In this document: in pieces, positions 18,494-27,554 of the stretch
Layout of the letters: the number at the start of each line of letters is the position of its first letter
How positions within the stretch are numbered: position 1 is the first letter of the stretch
Assembly (NCBI GenBank): GCA_017399305.1
Contig: JAFQDK010000053.1
Location: 1-64,000 of the forward strand
From: Clostridia bacterium
GTDB lineage: Bacteria; Bacillota; Clostridia; Oscillospirales; CAG-272
Direction: 5' to 3'
DNA length: 64,000 nucleotides
Position numbers and translations under genes: made by a program
Notes under the pieces: model-generated
The model's database searches: none
Told to the model about the DNA's origin: nothing
What the model saw: only the letters and a program-made list of their open reading frames with translations

Positions 18494-19438
18494 ATGCGTA
18501 AATCATTAATGCTGTTGACACTAAGTGCACTGCTGTTTTTTTCATCTTGCAGTGGTGAAGAGGCTGTATTGAAGCCAGGTGAAGTTATTACTCAGGGGGC
18601 AACACCGTCACCCGAACAACCCGGAAAAATAGCCATAATAACCGAAGGAAAACGTATAACTATAACCACACTTGAAGAGTGGAATCGCTTTAATTACGAC
18701 GGAAATTTCACCGATAACTGCAAAAACTTTCTGCGAATGTTTATTGAAGGATACTCGGAATTTGCAGAGTTTAAGAATATGAAGATTTCCGACTGGGAAC
18801 TTATACGCGACCCCGACGTATACGGCAATGATCTTGCGTTCAATTTTACAGTTATTGAATCAACACTTGATACATTGCCTCCAGGTATATACAAAACAAC
18901 TGTAAAAGATGCAGTAGACTGCTACATGACATTTGAAAAAGATGCCCCAAACACCTTTACCAAAGAGATTGCCAGTGAATCAGAAGCTGTTGCTACAGTA
19001 AAAAAATGGATATCCTCTTTTTATAGCTGGTATATGCCAGAATACGGAAAAGCAAGCAATGTGCTTCCCTGCATCAACTACATCATAGCTGAATACGGTG
19101 ACAATGATATAATAACGATTGAAAATTTTAAAAAGCATCTTAATGAAAAAATGGGCATAGACGCGTCAAACGAAGATCTCAAAAACTATATTGTCAACAT
19201 AAACGGAAGTGACTGTCTACGAATTATACCAATCGGTGGAAATACCGATTTTGCAATAATTGGCGAAACGACCCAAGACGACGTTACTACGGTAACAGTG
19301 CAATACTTTGCAGACTGCAACAGATTTATTCTCTCCGATACGGTAGAATACTATATCAGTGCTGACAAAAAACTGCTTGGATGTAACGTGACAAACTTTG
19401 CAGACTACGAGCCGTATGGAGTAAACAGCGCATTTTAA
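18494..19438 (+). CDS. Putative lipoprotein of unknown function
   Basis: 314 residues from ATG 18494, chosen because AAGGAGG (18481-18487) precedes it; an upstream in-frame ATG at 18470 has no such site. A lipoprotein signal peptide ends in LFFSSCSGE, with the lipobox Cys, then a Pro/Thr linker (GATPSPEQPGK). The mature part is mixed alpha/beta with several Cys and no motif I recognise. It lies 53 bp after the oxidoreductase gene and ends at a strong terminator; whether the two are functionally linked is unclear. Confidence 0.8.
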   Translation: MRKSLMLLTLSALLFFSSCSGEEAVLKPGEVITQGATPSPEQPGKIAIITEGKRITITTLEEWNRFNYDGNFTDNCKNFLRMFIEGYSEFAEFKNMKISDWELIRDPDVYGNDLAFNFTVIESTLDTLPPGIYKTTVKDAVDCYMTFEKDAPNTFTKEIASESEAVATVKKWISSFYSWYMPEYGKASNVLPCINYIIAEYGDNDIITIENFKKHLNEKMGIDASNEDLKNYIVNINGSDCLRIIPIGGNTDFAIIGETTQDDVTTVTVQYFADCNRFILSDTVEYYISADKKLLGCNVTNFADYEPYGVNSAF

Positions 19439-19443
19439 CGATA

Positions 19444-19470
19444 AAAAAAGGAAGGCATACGCCTTCCTTT
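19444..19470. terminator. Bidirectional terminator
   Basis: AAAAAGGAAGGC/GCCTTCCTTTTT stem with a 4-nt loop between the converging lipoprotein and surface-protein genes. Confidence 0.85.
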
Positions 19471-19480
19471 TTATTATTGC

Positions 19481-20737
19481 TTATTTTTTCTTTTTAGTAA
19501 CAACAAATACGACTGCTGCTACAACAACAACTGCTGCTACAATACCAATAATAAGACCAACAGGAGCGCCGCCTTCTTCTGTAGTTGCTGCGGGAGCCGC
19601 AGTAGTTGTTTCTACAGGAGCTTCGGTTTTCTCAGGCTCTTCTTCGGTCTCTTCTACCTCTTCGGTAGTTTCAACAGGAGCCTCTGTGGTTTCTACGGGT
19701 GCCTCAGTTGTTTCTGCAGGAGCTTCTGTGGTTTCAGGAGCTTCTGTAGCTACAAAGGGTGACTCACCGTTAACAGTATCGAAGTAGAGAGAAATAAGAC
19801 CTGCATCGATAGACGGATCTACGTTGAGATGAATTGTACCGTCGGTAACATACTCAAGAAGTCTGTCAGCAACCATACGTTCCATAACCTGAACAATCTC
19901 ACCGCCTGTATAGTTTACAGTACCTCTGCCCATGATGTTACAGATGGTAAATGTAAAGATTTTACCGCCGCTGATATTGACAGTGCAATCACCATTAAGA
20001 CGGCGTGTATCATCGCCCGCGGTCATAAGCTCGGTAACAGTACCGCCACTTACATTGATTTCAGCGTTCTGACCTGCACTACCGTTGCAAGGACCGCCGA
20101 GAAGCAGATTGATTGTACCGCCCTGAATATCAAGGTGAGAAGTACCGGTATACATTGCAGTGGATGCGCCACGGCTATAACCTGAAACAACGTGGAATGT
20201 ACCGCTCTTTACAGTTACATAAGAGTCCTTGTCAAGAGCCATGCCCTTCTCAGCCATGAGAACTTCAGTATCGGTTCCCATATTGTCAAGCTGATGACCG
20301 CCGAGAAGATATGTTTTTGTAGGAGTGGTTACACCCTCACCAATGATGATGGGGTTGAACTGTGCAGCCATTACAAGACCCTTAGAAGGATCTGCTGCGG
20401 TAATCGTAACATTCTCAAATGTTGTTGAACCGGGGCCACTGAGAATGTAGCGGTTCCATGTGTTTGTGTTATAAACGATTTCACCACCGGTGATAACGAT
20501 ATCGCCGGCATGCTCAGGCTCGGTGAACTCTTCTGTCTGGGTAAAGGTGTCAATAATATGAATTGTACCACCGTTCTCTACTGCATAAATAGCAGCAGTG
20601 AGACTGCCAAGAGGAGACTCTGCACTGGAGCCGTCGCCTGCGCCGCCCTCTTTAACATAGACATCAGCCGCACTTACTGCAACTGCCATCATTACGCAAA
20701 GGAGAGCCGCAAAGAAAAGACTTAAATACTTTTTCAT
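19481..20737 (-). CDS. Membrane-anchored beta-solenoid surface protein
   Basis: 418 residues, CGGAGG before ATG. Signal peptide (1-23, ending VSAAD), then a ~290-residue beta-solenoid of short strands and GG turns: VYVKEGGAGDGSSAESPLG at the front and repeated (I/V)xISGGxI strands later. A Thr/Glu/Pro-rich stalk follows (ETTEAPVETTEAP repeats, about 315-385), then a 20-residue TM segment (GLIIGIVAAVVVVAAVVFVV) and a KKKK tail. No LPxTG is present, so anchoring is by the TM. The solenoid is clearly related to the front half of the esterase-dockerin protein at 58887-61025 and to parts of the SLH protein at 47012-49795. The ligand is unknown; a glycan-binding or adhesion role is a guess. Confidence 0.85.
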   Translation of the reverse strand: MKKYLSLFFAALLCVMMAVAVSAADVYVKEGGAGDGSSAESPLGSLTAAIYAVENGGTIHIIDTFTQTEEFTEPEHAGDIVITGGEIVYNTNTWNRYILSGPGSTTFENVTITAADPSKGLVMAAQFNPIIIGEGVTTPTKTYLLGGHQLDNMGTDTEVLMAEKGMALDKDSYVTVKSGTFHVVSGYSRGASTAMYTGTSHLDIQGGTINLLLGGPCNGSAGQNAEINVSGGTVTELMTAGDDTRRLNGDCTVNISGGKIFTFTICNIMGRGTVNYTGGEIVQVMERMVADRLLEYVTDGTIHLNVDPSIDAGLISLYFDTVNGESPFVATEAPETTEAPAETTEAPVETTEAPVETTEEVEETEEEPEKTEAPVETTTAAPAATTEEGGAPVGLIIGIVAAVVVVAAVVFVVTKKKK

Positions 20738-20836
20738 AAGGAATACCTCCGTAAGATTTGATATCTTAAGTATATAACAAATCTTTTATTTTTTCCATAC
20801 TTTTTTTGATTTTATTAATATATTTTTTTACACCGC

Positions 20837-20868
20837 AAAAAAGAGAGGCCATAAAGCCTCTCTTTTTT
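20837..20868 (-). terminator. Terminator of the DUF5107 gene
   Basis: Stem AAAAAAGAGAGGC/GCCTCTCTTTTTT with a 6-nt loop, just after the minus-strand stop. Confidence 0.9.
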
Positions 20869-20874
20869 TATAAA

Positions 20875-23800
20875 TTATTTGCAGAAAATATCGAACATTG
20901 CAACTGCGAAATTGGTCACATCAAGCTTTCTTGCAGACTCGATGTCATCCTTTGCCTCAATTACTCTGCCGAGTGCAAGCTTACCAAAAGCCTGAAGAAC
21001 AAGACCCTTAACGGTATTGATCTTGGGGAAGTTGTACTCGAAGGGACAAGGACAAGGAGAACCTACGCCGTAGTAGTTGTTGATATCCTTATCACGGATA
21101 GTTTGCTCGCCCTTCGCAATCATTTCTTCAGCGAGGTTTCTTGCAGCGGTGGTTTCACCAGCTTCATAAAGAGCCTTTACGCGGAAGTAGCTGATCTCGG
21201 AAGGAGCAGCAGTATCCTTGCAAGCAGCCTTGAGATACTTTTCATACTCACGCTTGTTGCCTGCAGCCTTATACGCCATAGCAAGACCATAGTTAAGATG
21301 GCTTTCCTGAGCGAAGTAGTTCTTCTCTTCACCGTAGCAAAGCGGGAATACATAACCGTTCTTGTATGCTTCGATAGCTGCCTTGAGGTCGCCCTCTTCT
21401 GCAAGCTTCTTACCAACGAGAGCCATGAGCCATGCATGATGACGTGTGAGGTTACCCTCGCCGCCCTCGTAGGTGTGGAACCAGTGAGCATCAAGAAGTG
21501 CCTTTGCTTCATCATATCTGCCAAGCTCGGTAAGGAGGATGGAGTGATCAAGTGTGCAGTCATCACGTACAGCACTGATCTTTGCATACTTTTCGTGGAG
21601 AGCAAGTCTTTCCTCTACGCTCTTACCGCCGTTCTTATAGAGCTGTGCAAGCTCAAAGAAGATACGGTCGTTCTTACCGCCGTCAAGCTCAAGTGCCTTG
21701 AAGAGAGCCTTCTCTGCAGCGGTGAAGTCCTCGCGCTTATCGAAGTAAGCAAGACCGAGATTACGGCATGCGGGAGCAAGACCGCCAACTTCCTTATCTG
21801 CTGCTTCCCAAAGAGCAATTGCTTCTTCATAGCGGCGTCTGTCATAGTAAAGGTTACCGAGATAGTACTTAGCCATACCGGTATTAGCAGCCTTGAGAAC
21901 AGCGATGTCATCAAGACGTGCGGGGAATGCACAAGACCAGTCGCACTTATCAGCCTTATCATAGTACTTCTTGTCACCGGTGAGGTAACCGAGGTAGTAG
22001 TTAACAAGAGGAGCCTTGTTATTAGCCTTCTTAAGAATTGCGATTGCCTTATCGTTCATGCCTGCATTCATGTACTCGATTGCACGGTCAATGTAGTACT
22101 CGTGCTTGTCGGGAAGTACATCGAAGAGCGGGTCGATTTCCTTAATCTTATCAAAGATCTTCTGGTCGCCGGTGATTTCAGCCTTGAGCTTAAGAGCTTC
22201 AAGGTTCTTGGTGCCGGCATCAAGACAAAGATCAAGGTGCTTGAGAGCCTGATCAAAGTCTCCACGGATGCAGTCGATACCTGCGAGTGCATAGTAACCT
22301 GCAGCGATGTAGTCGTAGCTCCAGATGCTTCTGTAGAAGTAGTTGTATGCTTCGTCAAGTCTGCCGAGGTAACGGAGAGCAACACCCTTGTGATAGAGAG
22401 CTTCTACATCGTAGGGGTTGTCGTTACGCTGGGTAAGACGAACGATTGCCTTATCGTAGTATTCGATAGCTTCTTCAAAGCGACCTTCCTTAAGGCGGAT
22501 GTTACCCATTGCAGTGTTGCAACGGCTTTCGCCGGGATCGCGCTCAAGTGCTTCGAGGAAGTAATCAGCAGGCTCATAAGCGAAGTGCTTATACTGCTCA
22601 AGGTGACGACCGTTGATGAAGAGTTCTTCAACAGTCTTGATCTCCTTAGGAGGAAGTGCAGGCTTTCTGGGCTCGATGGGCTTCTTGTGGCCGCGCTCAT
22701 AGTGGCGATAGTCAACAAGTTTAACACCGTCAGCATCAGTAAAGTCAACAGAAACCTTCTTCATGTCAAGACCCTTGATGTCAAAGAGCTTGGTGAATGT
22801 AACTTCAGGAGAAATTACATCAATAGTTTCCTTGATGGTCTTGTCGCCGTGCTTAATAACGAGCTTAGCGTTCTTATATTCGCCAGTAGCGTATACGCCG
22901 ATGAAGAGCTTGCCGTCACGCTTTTCAACGTTGATAGCAGCATCAATTGTAGCGTTCTTTGCTTCGCCGATGTTCTTTACAGGGTACCAGTACTGCTCAA
23001 AGGTCTTGGTTTCATAAGGCATGATCCAAGTAAAGTCAGGCTGGTTATCGGTGTAAACACCGGTCATAAGCTCTACATACTTAGAGCCGTTGTCGGTAAG
23101 GTTTGCACACCACTTGTCACCGAAGGGATGGTTACCCCAGTGCCAGAGCTTCTTACCGGGAGAGATGTGGTGGTTAGCAACTGTAACGATACCGCACTCC
23201 TTAGCCTGGTCATAACCGGAAATATAGTCAGCGTCACTCTGTCCCTTGGATACAAGGTAAGAAGAAGGAACGCGAACATTGCCAAGAACGTGGATATCGG
23301 TGCCCTTTCCAAAGTCGAAAGGACGAGCGGTGTGATATACACCCTTTGCGATAGGCCATTCAAGAATAGCACGTCTGTCGTGGTCGTTTACCCACTCAAC
23401 ATCCGGCGGGAATACAACACGGTAGTTTTCGTCAATCTCTACTGCGAGGTTAGCCCACCACATGAAAGGCTGGGGATAAGGAGTACGGTTGTAAACCTGT
23501 ACCTCTGCCTTGAAGTAAGACTTACCTGGAACAATAGTGATACCTGCCATACCCTTCATACGAAGGAGGGGATCAACTTCACCAACCCAAACGGTCTTTT
23601 CGCCGTTCTCGCGCTCGGTGATAGTTGCCTCAAGAGGCATATATGTAGTGGGGCGATGGTGCTGAGGCCAGTTGAACTCAATACCGCCGGAAACCCAAGG
23701 ACCTGCGATACCAACCATTGCAGGCTTAATTACCTCGTTGTGGTATACGAAGTCATAGTTATTTGTCTTATCGAGTGCACGCTGAATCTTACCGCCGATT

Positions 23801-24027
23801 TCGGGAAGAACCTCAAGCTTGATGTACTCATTTTCGAGAATAGCTGCATTGTAGGTTACATCCTGCTTCTTATCGCTGATCTTTGTGGTAAACGGAATCG
23901 GATAAAGATGTCCGCTTGCGCCCTGATAGGGCTTCTTCTCAAAGAACATGGGAAGGGATTCGTACGCGCCGGGTTTATAGGTCGGGATGACCAAATCTTG
24001 GAACTGCGCTGTAGTCTTCTTAGCCAT
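20875..24027 (-). CDS. DUF5107 domain protein with TPR repeats, probable carbohydrate-processing enzyme
   Basis: 1050 residues; ATG 24027 is preceded by AAGGAG at 10 bp (a TTG at 24033 is too close). The first ~400 residues are the DUF5107 beta-sandwich region (LEVLPEIGGKIQRALDKT, GPWVSGGIEFNWPQHHRPTT, HHISPGKKLWHWGNHPFGDK), related to aldose-epimerase-like/galactose-mutarotase folds. The remaining ~600 residues are TPR pairs, e.g. SRCNTAMGNIRLKEGRFEEA and AKYYLGNLYYDRRRYEEA. No signal peptide is seen. The family is common in gut bacteria near glycosidases, but its reaction is not established. Codon choice is extreme: TTA, CTA and TCA are absent over the whole gene, suggesting very high expression. 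It is divergent from a sensor-HTH regulator. Confidence 0.88.
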   Translation of the reverse strand: MAKKTTAQFQDLVIPTYKPGAYESLPMFFEKKPYQGASGHLYPIPFTTKISDKKQDVTYNAAILENEYIKLEVLPEIGGKIQRALDKTNNYDFVYHNEVIKPAMVGIAGPWVSGGIEFNWPQHHRPTTYMPLEATITERENGEKTVWVGEVDPLLRMKGMAGITIVPGKSYFKAEVQVYNRTPYPQPFMWWANLAVEIDENYRVVFPPDVEWVNDHDRRAILEWPIAKGVYHTARPFDFGKGTDIHVLGNVRVPSSYLVSKGQSDADYISGYDQAKECGIVTVANHHISPGKKLWHWGNHPFGDKWCANLTDNGSKYVELMTGVYTDNQPDFTWIMPYETKTFEQYWYPVKNIGEAKNATIDAAINVEKRDGKLFIGVYATGEYKNAKLVIKHGDKTIKETIDVISPEVTFTKLFDIKGLDMKKVSVDFTDADGVKLVDYRHYERGHKKPIEPRKPALPPKEIKTVEELFINGRHLEQYKHFAYEPADYFLEALERDPGESRCNTAMGNIRLKEGRFEEAIEYYDKAIVRLTQRNDNPYDVEALYHKGVALRYLGRLDEAYNYFYRSIWSYDYIAAGYYALAGIDCIRGDFDQALKHLDLCLDAGTKNLEALKLKAEITGDQKIFDKIKEIDPLFDVLPDKHEYYIDRAIEYMNAGMNDKAIAILKKANNKAPLVNYYLGYLTGDKKYYDKADKCDWSCAFPARLDDIAVLKAANTGMAKYYLGNLYYDRRRYEEAIALWEAADKEVGGLAPACRNLGLAYFDKREDFTAAEKALFKALELDGGKNDRIFFELAQLYKNGGKSVEERLALHEKYAKISAVRDDCTLDHSILLTELGRYDEAKALLDAHWFHTYEGGEGNLTRHHAWLMALVGKKLAEEGDLKAAIEAYKNGYVFPLCYGEEKNYFAQESHLNYGLAMAYKAAGNKREYEKYLKAACKDTAAPSEISYFRVKALYEAGETTAARNLAEEMIAKGEQTIRDKDINNYYGVGSPCPCPFEYNFPKINTVKGLVLQAFGKLALGRVIEAKDDIESARKLDVTNFAVAMFDIFCK

Positions 24028-24137
24028 TTTCAAAATTCTCCTTGAAAATTTGTTTTTGTTTCATACACCTTGATTTTATCACTCACACCCCGATTACTCA
24101 ATACCAATTAAAAAAATGCGATTTAAGCATTTTGGTC

Positions 24138-24166
24138 TTGACAATTTTTTAAAGCTGTGATATAAT
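24138..24166 (+). promoter_or_regulatory. Consensus sigma-70 promoter of the sensor-HTH regulator
   Basis: TTGACA (24138-24143), 17 bp, TATAAT (24161-24166): a perfect consensus 45 bp before the ATG, in the divergent region with the DUF5107 gene. Confidence 0.85.
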
Positions 24167-24210
24167 TTTAAACCCGCGTTACAGCTGTTTATTTTTAGGA
24201 GGAAAATATC

Positions 24211-25308
24211 ATGAAAATAAACATTATATGCCAGCCAGGCGCTGAAAAAACACACTGGTGCGGCCTGTACCTTAAAGGCATTCACTCTGAAGCAAAACGC
24301 AAAGGTGACACAGTTGAAATCTTTAAAATCGAAGATGCAATAAAAGCTTTTAAAGAAGAGCTCCCTATTTCAACAGGTGTGCTTTCAACCTCACGTACAT
24401 GGATAGGCGAGGTCGTTTCTATACTCACTGATATGGGAATTGAGCCGATCATAATCGGCGGCGCTTCACGTGATGCATTCAGACACGCAAGCTATGTCTT
24501 CATGGACTACCGCGAAGCTACATATCAACTCATTGAATATCTGCGTGCACATAAGAAAAAACGTATTGCCCTGTTCGCTATCAGCACAGATTCGGCAACA
24601 GATATGATAAAAAAAGACGCTTTTCTTTCCTATGACAAGTGTCGCGACCATGATGTTTTCTACTATACAGGTGCAGACGGACTTATGAACTCGGCATGCG
24701 AACGCTTTATGGAAGTTTGCCGAAACTATGACGCGGTAATATGCTCGAACGATGCAAGCGCGGTAATACTTTTACACCAACTTGAAGAAGCCGGTATAAA
24801 AGTACCGGAAGATCTGTTTCTTTGCTCTTTCGGTGACATGGTAGTTAGTTCTAGCGGTAAAAAGTCAATGACCATGGCCAGACTGAACTGCATTGAAGTA
24901 GGCAAGCAGACTGTTAAAATGTGCCACCATCTCACCGCATCACCTAATATTTCGAGCATCAGCACGAAGATTCGCTGTGACTTCATCATAGGCGATACAA
25001 CGGACAACCTCCCCATTATAAAAGAAACGCTGGGTACATCTCACGCGCCCGACGGTACCGCATCGTCTTTCCACTCAGATCCAAGTGTATCGAGAATTTT
25101 TCTTGCAGAAAAAATTCTTTCTGCTTGTGACGCAATTGACATTGACCTATTAAAACTCATAATAAACGGTTACAAATACTTCGATATTGCAGAAATACTG
25201 CATGTATCCGAAAGCACAATAAAATATAGGCTCAAACGCATCATCCAAATTGCAGAGCTTGACTCCCGCGACGAAGTAATCGACATAATGAAAATGTTTT
25301 TGAACTAA
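24211..25308 (+). CDS. Regulator with LacI-type periplasmic-binding-like sensor and C-terminal LuxR-type HTH
   Basis: 365 residues, AGGAGG before ATG. Residues 1-260 resemble the ligand-binding domain of LacI/GalR regulators: alternating beta/alpha with RIALFAISTDSATDM, YDAVICSNDASAVILLHQLE and VPEDLFLCSFGD. The usual N-terminal LacI HTH is absent. Instead the last ~60 residues carry a LuxR/GerE-like HTH (GYKYFDIAEILHVSESTIKY). The inverted architecture is uncommon. It has a perfect promoter and is divergent from the highly biased DUF5107 gene, so it probably controls that gene in response to a small sugar; this is inferred from context. Confidence 0.8.
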   Translation: MKINIICQPGAEKTHWCGLYLKGIHSEAKRKGDTVEIFKIEDAIKAFKEELPISTGVLSTSRTWIGEVVSILTDMGIEPIIIGGASRDAFRHASYVFMDYREATYQLIEYLRAHKKKRIALFAISTDSATDMIKKDAFLSYDKCRDHDVFYYTGADGLMNSACERFMEVCRNYDAVICSNDASAVILLHQLEEAGIKVPEDLFLCSFGDMVVSSSGKKSMTMARLNCIEVGKQTVKMCHHLTASPNISSISTKIRCDFIIGDTTDNLPIIKETLGTSHAPDGTASSFHSDPSVSRIFLAEKILSACDAIDIDLLKLIINGYKYFDIAEILHVSESTIKYRLKRIIQIAELDSRDEVIDIMKMFLN

Positions 25309-25312
25309 CTTA

Positions 25313-25349
25313 AAAAGCGTGTCTCAATCTTATGATGAGACACGCTTTT
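25313..25349 (+). terminator. Terminator of the regulator gene
   Basis: 14-bp stem AAAAGCGTGTCTCA/TGAGACACGCTTTT with a 9-nt loop. Confidence 0.9.
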
Positions 25350-25424
25350 GCTTATATTTCGGCAAACAGCTCCGTAAAATTCTACCGAAATTGGGGTATT
25401 TGCAAGCAATTAATACTATATCAA

Positions 25425-25925
25425 CTATTTTACAATTGTAATTGTTTGTGTTGCTCCATCCCAACCAACCGAAGCGCCAAGACCTTCTGCCACAAATCTT
25501 AATGGTAAATAGGTTCGGTCATTTTCTATAAAAGCAGGAGAATCAAGACTATTGTTTATCTCCAAATCGGGATCGAATTTTTCATGAAACGGATCCTTCC
25601 ACACTATAACTTCACTTTCACCAATAACAATACAATACCTGTAAAACTCATTGTTAGGTATTATGTTAACCGCATCGCGCATTAACCATGTAGTCCATTC
25701 AACTTCCGCGCCCAACGCTTCTGCGATCACACGAATAGGCACCATAGTGCGATCATTTCGTATAACAGGAGCCGCGTCTATTACCGTTGGAACACCGTTT
25801 ATATAAACGGTGTTATCTCCTATTGACAGTTTAATTTCCACAGAATCATATGAGTTATCTTGCGCATTTACAGGCAATGACGACAGCATACAAATACATA
25901 CTATAAAGCATATTATTTTTCTCAT
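25425..25925 (-). CDS. Secreted copper-amine-oxidase-N-like (stalk) domain protein
   Basis: 166 residues, GGAG before ATG. A signal peptide (1-21, ending PVNAQ) is followed by the pattern of Cu_amine_oxidN1 domains: INGVPTVIDAAPVIRNDRTM, VPIRVIAEALGAEVEW and a second PAFIENDRTYLPLRFVAEG / LGASVGWDGATQTITI hairpin. Despite the name, such domains in Firmicutes are structural cell-envelope modules with no oxidase activity. It lies 17 bp after a larger relative, probably one operon. Function beyond the envelope is unknown. Confidence 0.85.
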   Translation of the reverse strand: MRKIICFIVCICMLSSLPVNAQDNSYDSVEIKLSIGDNTVYINGVPTVIDAAPVIRNDRTMVPIRVIAEALGAEVEWTTWLMRDAVNIIPNNEFYRYCIVIGESEVIVWKDPFHEKFDPDLEINNSLDSPAFIENDRTYLPLRFVAEGLGASVGWDGATQTITIVK

Positions 25926-25942
25926 AATCTTTTCTCCGTATA

Positions 25943-26647
25943 TTATTCAACGGTTATGTTTCCAAAACCGATTACGGAATAATTAGTTTCGGGCACTAAC
26001 ACTTTAAGCTGCAATCCGTAGCTTACAGGAATAGAAACGGTTTTAGGTAACCCTTCGGCATCTATATCCACTTCCTTGATTAGTTTTCCGTCAACGTAAA
26101 AACAAACAGTGCTATCATACATTTGGCTACCATCAACATGACCTATGGTAAAATTAACACGTGAATACTTACTATTTAGATTAAACAGTGCAAAACAATT
26201 GGTCATTCCCCATTGATTAGTGCCAATAGTAAAACCATTTGAGAATTTTTCTCCCGACATTGAAAACTTCTCACCCGATTGACTTGGATAGTCCTCATAA
26301 TCGCTCGATGTTTCATATGGCGGACAAACATCCATCAAATATGTTCCGCCGGGAACTAATTCGTCCCACAGATACACGCTCTGAGTCCTTCCATCCCATT
26401 CTACTTCCATTCCTGCCAAATTGGCTGTTCCTCTAACCGGCATATATGTTGTACCATTGTAAATAAAAGGTTCTATAACTGTACCGTTTGCATCTTTCAA
26501 TTCGCACAAAACATTATCTTTATAAACTTTGATATTATTATAAAAAACTTCAATTGTTTTGCTACCTGTTGCCGCATATACTGATCCGCCTGAAATAACG
26601 GCACCAATCAATATTCCTGCAATTAAACCATGTAATCTTTTTTTCAT
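25943..26647 (-). CDS. Secreted stalk-domain protein with C-terminal beta-sandwich
   Basis: 234 residues, GGAGGACT before ATG. After a signal peptide (about 1-26, ending VYAAT) comes one copper-amine-oxidase-N-like domain (VIEPFIYNGTTYMPVRGTAN, LAGMEVEWDGRTQSVYL). The last ~110 residues look like the NPCBM-type beta-sandwich often paired with stalk domains (FSNGFTIGTNQWG, ALFNLNSKYSRVNFTIGHVD, VCFYVDGKLI). Upstream of, and probably co-transcribed with, the smaller stalk protein; divergent from an XRE regulator. No enzyme motif is seen; probably surface glycan binding, by analogy. Confidence 0.8.
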   Translation of the reverse strand: MKKRLHGLIAGILIGAVISGGSVYAATGSKTIEVFYNNIKVYKDNVLCELKDANGTVIEPFIYNGTTYMPVRGTANLAGMEVEWDGRTQSVYLWDELVPGGTYLMDVCPPYETSSDYEDYPSQSGEKFSMSGEKFSNGFTIGTNQWGMTNCFALFNLNSKYSRVNFTIGHVDGSQMYDSTVCFYVDGKLIKEVDIDAEGLPKTVSIPVSYGLQLKVLVPETNYSVIGFGNITVE

Positions 26648-26730
26648 TTTTTAGTCCTCCACAAACTTAGTATATTTATTATTCCTATGGTAATAATTAT
26701 ACTAAGTTTATCATATTTATATTTATTTGT

Positions 26731-26751
26731 CAATATAATAAAATTATATTG
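26731..26751. promoter_or_regulatory. Perfect 9-bp inverted repeat between the stalk genes and the XRE gene
   Basis: CAATATAAT and ATTATATTG separated by AAA, 10 bp before the XRE start codon in a very AT-rich 114-bp divergent region. A probable operator of the small XRE protein, overlapping its promoter. Confidence 0.55.
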
Positions 26752-26761
26752 GGTGATTTAA

Positions 26762-26995
26762 ATGAATATAGAATTTAAAGATTATTATATAAAAATAGGA
26801 CTAAAAATTTCTTATTACAGAAAACTAAAATCTTTAACGCAAGAGCAACTCGCCGAAATCTTAGGTTGCGGAGTTTCATTTATTGGTCAAATTGAAGCTC
26901 CAAATATTTATAAAGCTATTTCATTAGATACATTATTCAAAATTGCCAAAGCACTTGAAATCCCACCATGCAAATTACTGTCTTTTGATGACTAA
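26762..26995 (+). CDS. Small XRE-family HTH regulator
   Basis: 77 residues, essentially one Cro/C1-type HTH: IGLKISYYRKLKSLTQEQLA, EILGCGVSFIGQIE, then ISLDTLFKIAKALEIPPCKL. The ribosome site is weak (GGTG), and the message may be nearly leaderless. It is divergent from the stalk-domain operon, with a perfect inverted repeat just before its start, so autoregulation and control of that operon are likely. AT content is higher than in the neighbouring genes. Confidence 0.85.
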   Translation: MNIEFKDYYIKIGLKISYYRKLKSLTQEQLAEILGCGVSFIGQIEAPNIYKAISLDTLFKIAKALEIPPCKLLSFDD

Positions 26996-27041
26996 AATTA
27001 ACTTTTTAAACACTAACAATGCTGATATTCTTTGAACTGAT

Positions 27042-27521
27042 ATGGATGTAACTTTTAAAACTCCTGAGGGCTGCTTTAATTACAGAGCTTGCGCGGTTAT
27101 TATAAACGAAGGCAAAATTCTTGCAATGATAGACGATCCTTCTTCACACTACTATCTCCCCGGCGGACGAGTAAATCTGCATGAGCGGATTGAAGATGCA
27201 GTTTTGCGCGAAGTAAAAGAAGAACTGTATATCAATGCAAAGATAGTCAGACCGCTGTGGGTAAACCAAGGATTTTTTATCGCCGGTAAAGAAAATGAGA
27301 AATATCATGAAATATGTGTTTATTTTCTTGTCGATATTTCAGATACAGACTTACTTTCCCACGGTGAAGAATTTGAAATTACAGAAGGCCCTCAGCGCCA
27401 CACCTTCAAATGGATACCTTTTGAAGAACTTAAAGACACATATTTCTTTCCGCTGTTTATCAAAAAAAAGATCTTCAATCTTCCAAAGCATCTTACTTTA
27501 CACACAGAAATAGAATACTAA
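27042..27521 (+). CDS. Nudix hydrolase
   Basis: 159 residues. The Nudix box is complete: G-x5-E-x7-REVKEEL (GRVNLHERIEDAVLREVKEE), which coordinates Mg2+ to hydrolyse a nucleoside diphosphate linked to another group. C-terminal strands IFNLPKHLTLHTEIEY follow. No clear SD is seen before ATG 27042, so weak translation or coupling to the XRE gene 46 bp upstream is possible. The substrate cannot be predicted. Confidence 0.88.
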   Translation: MDVTFKTPEGCFNYRACAVIINEGKILAMIDDPSSHYYLPGGRVNLHERIEDAVLREVKEELYINAKIVRPLWVNQGFFIAGKENEKYHEICVYFLVDISDTDLLSHGEEFEITEGPQRHTFKWIPFEELKDTYFFPLFIKKKIFNLPKHLTLHTEIEY

Positions 27522-27523
27522 CA

Positions 27524-27552
27524 AAAAAGCGACGGCAATGCCGTCGCTTTTT
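27524..27552. terminator. Bidirectional terminator
   Basis: Stem AAAAAGCGACGGC/GCCGTCGCTTTTT with a 3-nt loop between the converging Nudix and reductase genes. Confidence 0.9.
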
Positions 27553-27554
27553 AT

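Noticed and set aside
20806..24045. 1079-codon open frame antisense to the DUF5107 gene
   Set aside because: It is exactly in phase with the real gene's codons; it exists because TTA, CTA and TCA are not used there. Its product is Val/Leu/Cys-rich with no domain.
25425..26647. Copper amine oxidases
   Set aside because: Only the N-terminal stalk-like domain is present; no topaquinone Tyr or copper site can exist in such short proteins.
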